This document shows positions 19,123 to 29,956 of a stretch of 64,000 bases of DNA, piece after piece. The stretch comes from Caldilineaceae bacterium. Its GTDB lineage: Bacteria; Chloroflexota; Anaerolineae; Caldilineales; Caldilineaceae. The stretch covers positions 37,236 to 101,235 of the forward strand of contig JAJEDI010000062.1 of assembly GCA_022821585.1 (NCBI GenBank), written 5' to 3'. A program made the translations under genes and the position numbers. The notes beneath the pieces are model-generated. The model searched no databases. It was not told where the DNA came from and worked only from the letters and a program-made list of their open reading frames with translations. The stretch's first letter is position 1, and the number at the start of each line of letters is the position of its first letter.

Positions 19123-22100
19123 CTAGAAACTGTCGCGCGGGCTTCCCCAAGGGTCGGCCGCGCCTGCGCCGTGTGATGAACCGTTCTGCTCGTCGCCAAA
19201 CGCCCCGTCGCCCGGAGTCGGAGAGGACCAGCCCAAGTCGTCGCTGGCGGGCTGCGTCGGGCCGAAGCCGTCGGATCCTGCGGCCGAGTAAGGGTCGCCT
19301 CCCCAGCCTTTCTGGTCCCATGCTGAGTCCCAGGCAGACTCCTGATTTCCCGCACCGGCGCCTTGCCAGCCGTCCGAACTGCCGGAACCGGCAGGACGCG
19401 CAGACGCGGTATCGGCGATATTTTCAAAGGCGGGCGAATAGCCTGGCAAACCTGCCGCTGGTCCTGGGACGGGTGGCGGGTAGGACGCGTGCGCTGGCCC
19501 CCCGGCCGCATTCGACATGACCGGGCCGGCAGCGTACCCAGGCGTTAGGTGGGAATCCTGCCCAGGCAGGGTCAATCCCGGATCTTCATCGTCATCCATA
19601 TTGTACCCGCGAGTGCGGGCGCGTGCCACCACAATGAGCAAACCGAGGAGCGCCATCGGCCCGGTGCAGAAAACCAGCGGGAAGGTGTAAAACGGACGCA
19701 GCCACCACTCTACATAGCGCTGATAGAGGGTCGGGCTGCGAAAGTTGATATCGACCGACCGAATCTCGCCGGCCAGGCCGACAATGCTCAACAGCAGCTC
19801 TCCGCTGTAGAAGGAGCCGCTCAGGGCATCTTTGGGTAGAGCTTTACGGGCGATGAGGGTGACGGGGACTTCGAAAAAGCCTTCGTTATCGGGAAGGCCG
19901 TTGACTTCCACCGGCGGGGCTTCAAGGAAGAGTTCATCCAATTCGATCACGCCGCTGCCGGTCTCTGCGGATGCGGCAATTCCAACGATCTCAAGCACAA
20001 AGGGCGTTTTGCCGTTGAAGCGGAGGTAGAGCGTTTCCGTCGCCTTTTCGCCGGGCCGCCCCAGATCGCCAAAATCGAGGGCGCCGGCGACACCCCACTC
20101 CACATCGCGAATCTGGATACGGAAAGGCACTGTCGCCGTCGAGGAGGGACCCGCGCCGGAGGGGGAGTGAGCGGAAAGGACGTCGAAGTCCTGGCTGGGA
20201 CCGGCGAGACTGAGGAGGCCGTGACAGCTGCCGGCGGACATGGGCCCTTCGCTTTGCAGGCGCACGGGCAGCGCCCAGTTCGCCGGTTGTGTACCATCCG
20301 AGCCCGCGTCGTCAGCCGCGCCGTGGCCCGCCGCATCGAAGGGCTGCAGGTCACCGGCTGTGGCGGTGAGGCCGCTGCAGCTGCTTTCGGCCAGCTCAAC
20401 GGTCAGGCGAAAGGGCGTGTCCCCGCTGTAGGCGACCGGCAGCAGGATCTGCTCGTCCAGCCGGAAGTTCGGTGAGGTATCGTAGAGCAGCGCGCCGAAG
20501 TCGGCCTCCTGCACCTGGATGCGCGCCTGGGAGCGGGGAATGTTCAGGGTCAAAGGCAGCGAGGGGGCGGGACGCACCTGGACCTCCATGGGCAGACCGG
20601 CCGGGCTGAAGGCCGACAGATTGAGCTGGCCTTCATACTGGCCGGGGCGCAGCAGATCGAGGCCGTCCACATGCAGGAGCGCTGTCTGAATTCCATTTTC
20701 GGGCACTTCAATAGACAGGTTGACGGAAACTTCGCGCACGATTTCGCTTGTATCGGACCGGCGCAGGACCAACGAAGTTTCCAGCGTTCCAATCTCCTCA
20801 ACCGTACTCGCCTGGACCGTCAGCGGCCATCCTTCGGGCGGCATCTTGGCCAGATCGATTTCGGCCGGCAGGCCGCGCACATAGATGGCCGGTTCCACTT
20901 CCAGAAGCGTGCGCGCATAGTCTCCGAAACGGACCCCATCGATCGCCGCGGTCACCAGGAAGAGCGCCTCGTAGTCACGCCCGTCCTGCGGCATAAAGCC
21001 GTCGTCGGAGCAGACACGTTCGCCACAGTTGATCCGTCTCCGGTAAACCATATCGCCGCCGTCAAGGTCGGTAATGTAGACGGCGGCCTGAAGGTCTTCG
21101 AGCTGAACGCCGGGGCCAAAACCGACCTGCAACTGCAGGCTGCCGTCCTGCAGAATTCCGGATTTGCTGGCAGAGGGAGAGAAGACCTGTGCCTCGGGCA
21201 GCGTCTCCGCGGTGTGAAGGCGGAAGGTGCGCCGCAGTTGCAGCGGTTCTCTATCTTCTCCCAACTGAACCATGACCTTTTCCACGCCGCCGGTGAGCTG
21301 CTGGGCCGCGACCGTTCTGCCGCTGATCGGGTCCTGACCCAGGAGAGGGATCGGCAGGTTGCCGTTGAGCATCAGCGGTTCGTCGGCAGCGGGCCCGGCG
21401 CCAGCAACGACGACGAGGGGTGATTTGCCGATGGGAAGGAAGCGCGTAGAGGCGGCGTTGCCTCGCACGCTGGGAGGCGGGAAGAGCAGCTCAGGATAGC
21501 TGTCGGCCTGGACGACGGCAAAGGTGCTCAGATCGGTCGTTTTGGCCACCCATTCGCCGGCAGCCAGCGGCGCGACAGCGGTGTTGAGGTCGATGTTGCC
21601 ATCGGCGAGCAGGCTCTGTGTCTGCATCGGCGCACCGTCGCGTTCTACAGCCGTGATCGCCGACTGCGGGCTGACGAAGGCGATACTGCCGGCGCCATGC
21701 GCATTGCGAATTGAAACAGTCAGATTGCCCTGCACATTACGGTGGGTGACGACCGAGCGGTCCGACTTCATCTCGGCGAAAAGCTCGCTGAAGATGAGCA
21801 GAAGGTCCTGGGAACTCTTGGCCTCACGCGCCAGAGGCGAGCTGGCTTTGAGGAAGTCACCGGCGCAGCCCGCATCTGGATTGCAGAGGATCACAGGGTA
21901 GAGCAGCGCGCCGGCGTCCTCGATCTGCGCCACGAGATTGGTGATGGTCGTCCGCTGGCCGGTGACATGCAAGGGGGCGGTTGGTTCGCCATCGGTCAGC
22001 AGCAGCACGTACTGGCTGCGGTTGGGATCGCCGTGAAGTTCGAGCAGCCGCAGCGCCTCCTGCAGGCCCAGGTCCATGCGTGTGTAGCCGCGCAGTGCAT

Positions 22101-22572
22101 ATTCCTCGGGGGACTGAAGCGAGGCAGCCAAACGGCTACGGTTTTCGGGGCTGCCGACCTCCTGCAACAGACTCATGGCGCCGACGCCCTCGGCGGTACT
22201 TTCGAAACGCAGCACGGCGATGCGGTCGGTGCTGTCGGCGAGATGGACCAGCAGGCGGGCGGCGCTGTAGCGCAGTTCATTAGGGTCGCTGGGGGCGTTG
22301 AGACTGGCGTCCTCACAAGGGGGACCGGATGGCGGTTTTCCTTGCGGCCAGGGCCAGCAGGTGGCCATGCTGCCAGAGTCGTCGAGAATGACGATGACAT
22401 CGATGGGGGAGGTCGCGGTTGCGGATTGACGCGGCAGCGCGGATCGAGTCTCGGCATATGCCGGCGCGGGGGCATGGCCCGTCATCAACAGGAGGAGAAA
22501 CCCGCATAGTAGACACGAAGACACGGCCCATAGCCGCCGAATCCAGCCTCGCGAGGAGGGGAGGGTAAGCAT
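19123..22572 (-). CDS. Giant vWA-domain exported protein with one membrane anchor
   Basis: A 1149-residue protein from the ATG at 22572; the frame is open to 22743 but the extra 57 residues lack protein character. A signal peptide (residues 1-40, LWAVSSCLLCGFLLLLM ending AYA) is followed by a vWA domain with an intact MIDAS motif DDSGSM (64-69) and LLLTDGEPTAPLH. Several hundred residues of beta-rich, Ig-like sequence follow. Near the C-terminus one helix (FPLVFCTGPMALLGLLIVV) is followed by RARTRGY and about 150 residues of Gly/Ser/Pro/Trp-rich disordered tail. The bulk is therefore outside, with the tail in the cytoplasm beside the tubulin-like proteins encoded 132 bp downstream. It could act as a surface sensor or adhesin coupled to a filament. 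The vWA assignment is firm; the role is inference. Confidence 0.88.
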   Translation of the reverse strand: MLTLPSSRGWIRRLWAVSSCLLCGFLLLLMTGHAPAPAYAETRSALPRQSATATSPIDVIVILDDSGSMATCWPWPQGKPPSGPPCEDASLNAPSDPNELRYSAARLLVHLADSTDRIAVLRFESTAEGVGAMSLLQEVGSPENRSRLAASLQSPEEYALRGYTRMDLGLQEALRLLELHGDPNRSQYVLLLTDGEPTAPLHVTGQRTTITNLVAQIEDAGALLYPVILCNPDAGCAGDFLKASSPLAREAKSSQDLLLIFSELFAEMKSDRSVVTHRNVQGNLTVSIRNAHGAGSIAFVSPQSAITAVERDGAPMQTQSLLADGNIDLNTAVAPLAAGEWVAKTTDLSTFAVVQADSYPELLFPPPSVRGNAASTRFLPIGKSPLVVVAGAGPAADEPLMLNGNLPIPLLGQDPISGRTVAAQQLTGGVEKVMVQLGEDREPLQLRRTFRLHTAETLPEAQVFSPSASKSGILQDGSLQLQVGFGPGVQLEDLQAAVYITDLDGGDMVYRRRINCGERVCSDDGFMPQDGRDYEALFLVTAAIDGVRFGDYARTLLEVEPAIYVRGLPAEIDLAKMPPEGWPLTVQASTVEEIGTLETSLVLRRSDTSEIVREVSVNLSIEVPENGIQTALLHVDGLDLLRPGQYEGQLNLSAFSPAGLPMEVQVRPAPSLPLTLNIPRSQARIQVQEADFGALLYDTSPNFRLDEQILLPVAYSGDTPFRLTVELAESSCSGLTATAGDLQPFDAAGHGAADDAGSDGTQPANWALPVRLQSEGPMSAGSCHGLLSLAGPSQDFDVLSAHSPSGAGPSSTATVPFRIQIRDVEWGVAGALDFGDLGRPGEKATETLYLRFNGKTPFVLEIVGIAASAETGSGVIELDELFLEAPPVEVNGLPDNEGFFEVPVTLIARKALPKDALSGSFYSGELLLSIVGLAGEIRSVDINFRSPTLYQRYVEWWLRPFYTFPLVFCTGPMALLGLLIVVARARTRGYNMDDDEDPGLTLPGQDSHLTPGYAAGPVMSNAAGGPAHASYPPPVPGPAAGLPGYSPAFENIADTASARPAGSGSSDGWQGAGAGNQESAWDSAWDQKGWGGDPYSAAGSDGFGPTQPASDDLGWSSPTPGDGAFGDEQNGSSHGAGAADPWGSPRDSF

Positions 22573-23496
22573 AGGCCGCTGGAAAACGTTTCCGGGCAGA
22601 TGGCGCTCCTGACACCTGTGGCTACTGCACTGAGGCGAGCAACCGTTCAACGCATTACCGGCTCTACCAGTTCCAATAGAGAAGCAAGCGCGCGCATCGG
22701 CTCCGCGTTCCCCTGCATTGCCGGCAGGGATACAGTGCCCCACAGGTCAAACCCGCCGAACGCCCTGTTCCCGCGGCGTTCGGCGGCATAGACTTGCAGT
22801 GAGCGAAATGCGCGCGCATCGGCTCTTATTCTATCTGTCGAAATTGTATCACAGCGCAGATTGGCGATACAAGAGCAACGGCCAGGCCGGGGTCCGATTC
22901 CTGCACCGGCGTCCGGGTAGTTGGCGGCGGATGAAACTTCCCGGAATCGGTAATGCGTTTCTGAAAGAATTCCGGGCGGTTACACTGGAGTTGTGGGAAA
23001 AGAGGCGGGCCTGCGGGCGTTTTCGAGTCCCTGATTTGTGAGTTTTCGCAGAGACTCAGATGGCAGGCAGTTGCTGAAATGTGCAAAATGACGACAGGAG
23101 AATAGCGCGCGGCTTTTGGGCGATTTGCCTACGATCCGCCAATGAAACACAGATCGGGGCAGTGAGCGGTGGGGCGATCCCCTGTTCGCCAGTTGACGAC
23201 GTTACAAGTGTGGATCTCGTTGCAAGGCAGGAACTTGGCTGAGGCTGCAGGTTCGAGGCGACGGCAGGAATCAGGTTTTGGTGACGGCTTTTCGGCAGGC
23301 GACCGCCTGCGCGTGTCCCCGCACACTGACGGCGGGGCGTGTCCCGGGGGGCGTTGCGGGGGGTGTCCCCCCGCACAAGGGAGGCCGCTTGCGGCCGACC
23401 GCCCAAGAAAGAGACAGCCCCTGGCGCTAGACACCAGGGGCCAGGGGTCAGTAGATACCGAAGGCGAGGAGCGGGGGAAGAGAGGCGAGAAAACGG
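22573..23496. other. Long intergenic region with a palindromic dispersed repeat
   Basis: About 920 bp upstream of the vWA gene and downstream of the thioredoxin-fold lipoprotein gene. No convincing reading frame was found. Positions 23346-23405 hold a GC-rich double-hairpin repeat also found at 55901-55962. The promoter of the vWA/tubulin cluster should lie near 22573-22900. Confidence 0.55.
23346..23405. repeat. GC-rich double-hairpin dispersed repeat, copy 1
   Basis: The 60-bp element contains GCGGGGGG...CCCCCCGC (first hairpin) followed by ACAAGGGAGG and GGCCGCTTGCGGCC (second hairpin), ending ACCGCCCAA. The copy at 55901-55962 shares the same ends and hairpins but has a different second loop, with compensating stem changes. 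Confidence 0.75.
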
Positions 23497-24945
23497 CTAG
23501 CCGTCATTGCCGGTGACCGAAAGCTCGGCGAGCATCTGCGAGAGCGCGGCCACGAACTGATCGGTGGGCAGGGCGCCGGGGATCAGCCGACCCTGACCGC
23601 CGACAAGGACGACGAAGGTTGGCGTGCCGCGGACAAAGGGCGCGCCGTCCCGCATATCACCCTGCACGGCCTGCGCGGGTGCGTCCCCTGCCAGACAGGC
23701 TGCAAAGGCATCGGTGTCCAGCTCGTATTCAGCCGCCAACTCCATAAAGTAGATTGTGTTCTCCGAGCGAGACCACAGATCCATGTCGACGAAAAGGCGA
23801 TGATGGAACTGCCAGAAGGCCTCCTGTTCGGCGGCGCACTCGGAAGCGACCGAGGCGGTAAAGGCAAAGGGATGGATGTTTTCGATGGGAAAATGCTTAA
23901 ATACCCACATCACCGCACCCGGGGCTACAAACTCCTCGTCCAGAACCGGCTGCGTTGTCAGGGCATGGCGCTGGCAGTAGGGGCATTGGAAATCGCTGAA
24001 TTCGACGACAACGATTGGGGCGTCGCTACTGCCCTTGTACATGTCACCGGCCAAGGTATAGCCGGGCCGATCGGGGTCGGGCTTCAGGCCCTCCGCGGTC
24101 GCCCAGAAGGGCAACCCGCCCTCGCCTTGCTGCTGCTGTTGTTGCGGTTGCGCCTGGGCCGCGCCCTGGGGTGTGCGGCCGGCTGCGATCGTCCCGATCC
24201 ATTCATTGAACATGTCGTATGGCTGCGCGCCGGAGAAAGAGAAGGCCTCTCCGGTCTCTTCAAAGACAAAGCGGAAGCTGGGCGTGCCAGTGAAGCCGAA
24301 GGACTGGGCTTCAGACAGGCTTTCGTTGACCTTTGTCAGCTGTGTTTCATTGTTGGCCATGCAGGACCCGTATTGGGTGGCATCGGCGCCCAGCTCCTGC
24401 GCCAGATCGGCGAAGAAGGACAGCGCTTCTTCCCGAGGCGCCCACTCCTTCTGGGTCCGGAAGATCCTGTCGTGCATCTGCCAGTAGAGGACGATATCCT
24501 GCTCCCCCACGCAGTGGGCGGCAATGGCGGCGGCCAGCGCGTTGGGATGTATCGAGGAGAGGGGCATGTCACGGAAGACGAATTTCACCATGCCGTTTTC
24601 GGCGAATCCGGCCAGGAGCGCCGGTTCGGTCTGGATCACGTGACGGGCACAGAAGGGACATTCGTAGTCGCTGTATTCGTAGATGGTGATGGGCGCGTTC
24701 GGGTCGCCGCGATAGGGATATCCCTCTGCCGTAAAGCCGACCGGGACGCCTCTGTGCATAGCAGGCTGTGGGCCGACGGCGACGGCCGGAGCAACGATGT
24801 TGCCTTCGGCATCGGTGGTACATGCTGCGACAAGCAGAAGGAGGAGGACGAGGAAGGTGACGAGGGCCAGGCGCGGCCCGCTTCTCTCTCTGCCTGCGTC
24901 ATTCACCTGCCTGGTCCGGCGCATGAGTCGGGCTTGCAATTTCAT
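23497..24945 (-). CDS. Lipoprotein with two DsbA-like thioredoxin domains
   Basis: A 482-residue protein with an ideal Shine-Dalgarno (AAGGAGGATCC) before its ATG. The signal peptide LVTFLVLLLLLVAAC ends in a lipobox (Cys42), so it is anchored outside the membrane. Two DsbA/thioredoxin_4 domains follow in tandem: the first starts PNAPITIYEYSDYECPFC with a CPFC active site, the second APIVVVEFSDFQCPYC with a CPYC active site. A Gln-rich linker (AQAQPQQQQQQGEGG) joins them. Each resembles a complete DsbA-type oxidoreductase, so this looks like an internal duplication. It is a likely thiol-disulfide oxidase or isomerase for exported proteins; no DsbB/VKOR partner is adjacent. Confidence 0.9.
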   Translation of the reverse strand: MKLQARLMRRTRQVNDAGRERSGPRLALVTFLVLLLLLVAACTTDAEGNIVAPAVAVGPQPAMHRGVPVGFTAEGYPYRGDPNAPITIYEYSDYECPFCARHVIQTEPALLAGFAENGMVKFVFRDMPLSSIHPNALAAAIAAHCVGEQDIVLYWQMHDRIFRTQKEWAPREEALSFFADLAQELGADATQYGSCMANNETQLTKVNESLSEAQSFGFTGTPSFRFVFEETGEAFSFSGAQPYDMFNEWIGTIAAGRTPQGAAQAQPQQQQQQGEGGLPFWATAEGLKPDPDRPGYTLAGDMYKGSSDAPIVVVEFSDFQCPYCQRHALTTQPVLDEEFVAPGAVMWVFKHFPIENIHPFAFTASVASECAAEQEAFWQFHHRLFVDMDLWSRSENTIYFMELAAEYELDTDAFAACLAGDAPAQAVQGDMRDGAPFVRGTPTFVVLVGGQGRLIPGALPTDQFVAALSQMLAELSVTGNDG

Positions 24946-25353
24946 GGATCCTCCTTGAGGAAACTCCAGCTGTTATCTGAGATGCGGGCCTGAGATGCGC
25001 CCTGGCGCAGTCAGTTCAATGCGCTTTCATTTTATTGGGTGAGCGCCCATACGACTGTCGTGATGGGAGTACCGGGAATCCTGGCAGTCAAGTGCAATCG
25101 TCACGAAGGTATGAGGCCACCATATTGTAACTGTGGGAGCGGGAGAGTACTAATCTGGAGAGGCGGTTCAGCGGGCTGGCGTACTCCTCACCCTGCGTGT
25201 TCAAGTTTGGATGAAAGCGCGGTTGCATCGTACTATGGAGACTTTGAAGGACGGTAGCCAACTTCTGTGGTCAGCAGCGCGTAAGCTACAGTGCCTGACC
25301 CGTGGACGGCACAAACCGCCACCGATCGCGAAGCGCTGAAGGTGAGAAAGGGC
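24946..25353. other. Divergent intergenic region between the thioredoxin-fold lipoprotein and cysD
   Basis: About 400 bp that should contain promoters for both flanking genes. No sulfur-related riboswitch (for example SAM type) or other RNA motif could be recognised by eye. The frame of cysD is open from 25291, so part of this stretch could be coding. Confidence 0.45.
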
Positions 25354-26397
<1,044 letters not shown>

Positions 26398-26472
26398 CCG
26401 TAGCGGATCGTAAATCATTGGCGGCGAAGTTACAGTCCGCTGACCGCTGGTAACGATATATTGGGATTTGTG

Positions 26473-28416
26473 ATGGATCTACTACGCTTCTCCACCGCCG
26501 GCAGCGTCGATGACGGCAAATCGACCTTGATCGGGCGGCTATTATACGACTCCAAAGCGATATTCGAAGACCAGTTGGAAGCGGTCGAGCAGGCGAGCGC
26601 GGCACGCGGCGACCCTTCGGTCGACCTAGCGCTGCTTACCGACGGGCTGCGGGCGGAGCGGGAGCAGGGCATCACGATCGACGTCGCCTACCGCTATACG
26701 GCGACGCCCAGACGCAAGTTCATCATCGCGGACACGCCCGGGCACATCCAGTACACGCGCAACATGGTTACCGGCGCGTCCACGGCGGAGCTGGCGATCA
26801 TTCTGGTTGACGCCCGCAAAGGCGTCCTCACGCAGTCGAAGCGGCACAGCTTTATCGCTTCATTGTTGCAGATCCCCCACATCGTTGTCGCCGTCAACAA
26901 GATGGACCTGGTCGGATACAGCGAGGCGCGCTACCAGGAGATCGTCGCCGAGTACCGCGCGTTCGCGGCCAAGCTGAACGTGCGCGACGTCGTGTATATT
27001 CCCATCTCCGCGCTACATGGCGATAACATCGTCAGCCAAAGCGAAAACATGCCCTGGTACCACGGTGCAACGCTGCTGCATCATCTGGAAACGGTCAACA
27101 TCGGGGCCGGCCGCAACAACGTGGACTTTCGCCTGCCGATACAGTATGTGATCAGGGCGAACGGCGCGGCTGATCTGGACTTTCGCGGTTTCGCCGGGCA
27201 GATCGTGTCCGGCCGCATCGCGGTAGGCGAGGAGGTGGTGGCTCTGCCGGCCGGGATTCGCAGCCGCGTGGCCGGGATCCACCGCGGCGACGAGAGCTGC
27301 GAACGGGCTGCCGCCGGGGACGGGGTGGTGATCACGCTCGAAGATGAGATCGACATCAGCCGGGGGGATATGCTGGTACGGGTGCGCAACCTGCCCCACT
27401 CGTCGAACCAGATCGACGCGACGTTGTGTTGGATGAGCGAAGAGCCGATGAAGATCGAGGGGCCGGTTGCCAGTAGTTTCAGCGGTCAGTGGTACTGGTT
27501 GCAGCAGTCGACGCGACGGGTACGCGCCTCGATCCAGGAGTTGAACTACCGTATTAATGTGGACACGATGCACCGGGAGGACGCGCAGACGCTGCAACTG
27601 AACGAGATCGGTCGCGGGCAGATTGTAACCACGGAGCCTCTTTTCTTCGACTCGTATCAGATCAACCGCGCCACAGGCAGCTTCATACTCATCGACCCCC
27701 AAACCAACAACACGGTAGCGGCCGGCATGATCCGGGACCGGGCGCGGCGCGTGAGTGAGCTGGTGCAGAAGCAGGAAGAGAGAGACAGGCCTGCTGTGCG
27801 CACGGTTCGTTCCTCCAACGTGGTCTGGGAGCCGGTGGCGGTTACGCGGCCGATGCGGGAGGAGCAGAACGGTCATGGGGCGGCGGTGCTGTGGTTTACG
27901 GGGCTGTCCGGTTCAGGAAAATCGACGGTGGCGAAGGCGCTGGAACAGAGATTGTTTGCGTTGGGCGTGCGTACTTTCTCGTTGGACGGAGACAATGTGC
28001 GACACGGTCTGAACAGCGATCTGGGATTTGGCCAGGCGGCGCGCACTGAGAATATTCGCCGGGTGGCGGAGGTGGCCAGACTGGCATTTGAGCATGGCAA
28101 TATCGTGCTGTGCACGTTTATTTCGCCTTATGCGGCGGACCGGGAGGCGGCGCGGGCGCTGGCCCCGGAAGGCAGCTTCTGGGAACTCTTCGTCAAGTGC
28201 GACGTAGAAATCTGCAAGGAGAGAGATCCCAAGGGGCTGTACGAACGAGCCGAACGCGGCGAGATCCCGAACTTCACCGGCGTCTCGGCCCCCTATGAGG
28301 AGCCGCTCCAACCGGAGATGGTGCTGGAAACGGACCGGCACAGCGCGGATGAACTGGCGCAGCAGATCATGGAAGCGCTGGCACAGGCCGGGATCCTGCC
28401 CGGTGGAGACAGTTGA
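26473..28416 (+). CDS. cysNC: Sulfate adenylyltransferase subunit 1 / adenylylsulfate kinase fusion
   Basis: A 647-residue bifunctional protein. Residues 1-430 form the CysN GTPase: P-loop GSVDDGKST, DTPGHIQYTRNM and NKMDLVGYSE; GTP hydrolysis drives ATP sulfurylase. Residues about 465-647 form the CysC kinase: P-loop GLSGSGKST, then DGDNVRHGLNSDLGF and the lid region, converting APS to PAPS. The ATG at 26473 follows TTG and GTG codons in the same frame; the ATG gives the normal start MDLLRFSTAGSVDDGKST. The fusion is common in bacteria that assimilate or transfer sulfate. No APS/PAPS reductase is nearby, so PAPS could instead feed sulfotransferases; this is not decidable here. Confidence 0.94.
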   Translation: MDLLRFSTAGSVDDGKSTLIGRLLYDSKAIFEDQLEAVEQASAARGDPSVDLALLTDGLRAEREQGITIDVAYRYTATPRRKFIIADTPGHIQYTRNMVTGASTAELAIILVDARKGVLTQSKRHSFIASLLQIPHIVVAVNKMDLVGYSEARYQEIVAEYRAFAAKLNVRDVVYIPISALHGDNIVSQSENMPWYHGATLLHHLETVNIGAGRNNVDFRLPIQYVIRANGAADLDFRGFAGQIVSGRIAVGEEVVALPAGIRSRVAGIHRGDESCERAAAGDGVVITLEDEIDISRGDMLVRVRNLPHSSNQIDATLCWMSEEPMKIEGPVASSFSGQWYWLQQSTRRVRASIQELNYRINVDTMHREDAQTLQLNEIGRGQIVTTEPLFFDSYQINRATGSFILIDPQTNNTVAAGMIRDRARRVSELVQKQEERDRPAVRTVRSSNVVWEPVAVTRPMREEQNGHGAAVLWFTGLSGSGKSTVAKALEQRLFALGVRTFSLDGDNVRHGLNSDLGFGQAARTENIRRVAEVARLAFEHGNIVLCTFISPYAADREAARALAPEGSFWELFVKCDVEICKERDPKGLYERAERGEIPNFTGVSAPYEEPLQPEMVLETDRHSADELAQQIMEALAQAGILPGGDS

Positions 28417-28447
28417 CCGCCGGCAGTTGCTGTCCGGCGGGCGATCG

Positions 28448-29956
28448 GTGGGATTGTTGAAAACTGCAATTGTAGTTGGCGGCGGCATGGCTGGCCTCTT
28501 TGCTGCCAACGTGCTCGCCGACCATTGCGAGCAGGTCACTGTCCTGGAGCGGGACGAGGCGTGGCGCACCCGGTCACGGCCCACCGATCACACATCAGAC
28601 ACGCATAGCTTGCCGCAAGCCACTGGCCGGCCCGGCGTGCCCCAGTCCCGTCACGTGCATGTCCTTCTGTTGCGGGGCGTGCATGTCCTGCGCAGACAGT
28701 TACCCGGCCTGGAGGAGGAGTTGCTGGCCCTGGGCGCAACCCCTCTCAACTGGCTGAAAGATACGGCCGCCCTGGCAGGCGGCAGCTGGTTACCCCGCTT
28801 CGATTCGAATCTCCTTGGTTACAGTGTCAGCCGCACACTGCTGGAAAGCCAGGTGCGGGAGCATCTGCGCCGCCGCGGCAACATCCACTTCCGCACCGGC
28901 CACCGTGTGGTGGGGTTAAGCGCTAACTGCGCACAGTCCTCGGTTAACGAACGTGGGGAAAGCGAAGCCCGGGCGAACGGATCGCGCGTGACCGGCGCGG
29001 TCTGCACCGTGGGGGATGAAACGGTCTCTCTGCATGCCGATCTTGTCGTCGATGCCAGCGGCCGCTCTTCGCGTCTGCCACGCTGGCTGGAAGAGCTCGG
29101 CTACGCCGCGCCACAGGAGTCGACCGTCAACGCGGACGTGGGCTATGCCACACGCTGGTACAGTGTTCCGGAGGACTGGCAGGCGGACTGGAAGATGGTG
29201 CTGCTCGCCACCCGTTTCCCCGACATCAAGGGAGGCGCCGTGGTACAGCCGGTCGAAGGCAATCGCTGGGTGGTGACACTTGTCGGCTATGCCGGGGATC
29301 ACCCGCCGACGGACGAGGCCGGTTTTGAGGAATTCGCCCGCAGACTGATCGGACCGCAGGTTTGGGAGGCGATCAGTGCGGCCGAACCGCTGACAGGCAT
29401 CGGGGGCTACCGGCGTACCGAGAATCACTGGCGCCACTACGAAAGACTGAAACGGTTGCCGGATGGCGTGATCGCGCTGGGCGACTCGGTCTGCGCGTTC
29501 AACCCGGTATACGCCCAGGGTATGACGGTGAGCGCGCTTTCGGCGGAAATCCTCGATGACTTTCTAAAGGGGAGAGGGAATCAAGAGCGGGGGGCCCTGG
29601 AGGGCGCCCGCAGCGGGGCTTATGGTCTGGCCTTTCAGAAGAAGCTGGCGAAGATGCTGAAAACGCCTTGGCAGCTGGCCACCAGCGATGACTTTCGCTG
29701 GGCTGGAAGGAATGCCGGGGATGCCAGCCCCGTCGAGCGCTTCATGCACCGTTATATCGAGCATGTGCTGGACCGCATCCATCGACCGGATGTCTGTCTT
29801 GCATTCTTCAACGCCGCCCATTTGATCAGTCCACCGGCCACTCTATTCCGTCCCCGCATCGCTGTGCCAATCCTGTGGGAGATGTTGAGAAACGGCTCTT
29901 TGCAGCCGGGCGCGAAGAGCGCTGAGAGCCAGAAGCCGGAGGCTAGTTCGTTGTGA
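28448..29956 (+). CDS. FAD-dependent monooxygenase/epoxidase-like oxidoreductase
   Basis: A 502-residue flavoprotein. The dinucleotide-binding motif AIVVGGGMAGLFAANVLAD lies directly at the N-terminus. VVDASGRSSRLPRWLEELGY is the family's DG/ASGR motif, and the GDSVCAFNPVYAQGMTVSAL motif corresponds to the second FAD contact (GD...P). The start is taken as GTG at 28448 (GGCGGGCG upstream), because earlier frame residues are shadow of cysNC; TTG at 28454 or 28457 is possible. It lies 31 bp after cysNC, so it is probably co-transcribed. Similar proteins act on polyketides, terpenes or lipids; a sulfur link is only suggested by position. The 3' end overlaps comEA convergently by 14 bp. Confidence 0.85.
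   Translation: MGLLKTAIVVGGGMAGLFAANVLADHCEQVTVLERDEAWRTRSRPTDHTSDTHSLPQATGRPGVPQSRHVHVLLLRGVHVLRRQLPGLEEELLALGATPLNWLKDTAALAGGSWLPRFDSNLLGYSVSRTLLESQVREHLRRRGNIHFRTGHRVVGLSANCAQSSVNERGESEARANGSRVTGAVCTVGDETVSLHADLVVDASGRSSRLPRWLEELGYAAPQESTVNADVGYATRWYSVPEDWQADWKMVLLATRFPDIKGGAVVQPVEGNRWVVTLVGYAGDHPPTDEAGFEEFARRLIGPQVWEAISAAEPLTGIGGYRRTENHWRHYERLKRLPDGVIALGDSVCAFNPVYAQGMTVSALSAEILDDFLKGRGNQERGALEGARSGAYGLAFQKKLAKMLKTPWQLATSDDFRWAGRNAGDASPVERFMHRYIEHVLDRIHRPDVCLAFFNAAHLISPPATLFRPRIAVPILWEMLRNGSLQPGAKSAESQKPEASSL

Noticed and set aside
22885..22925. Possible tRNA T-arm (GGGGTCCGATTCC)
   Set aside because: No matching acceptor stem, anticodon arm or D-arm could be built around it.
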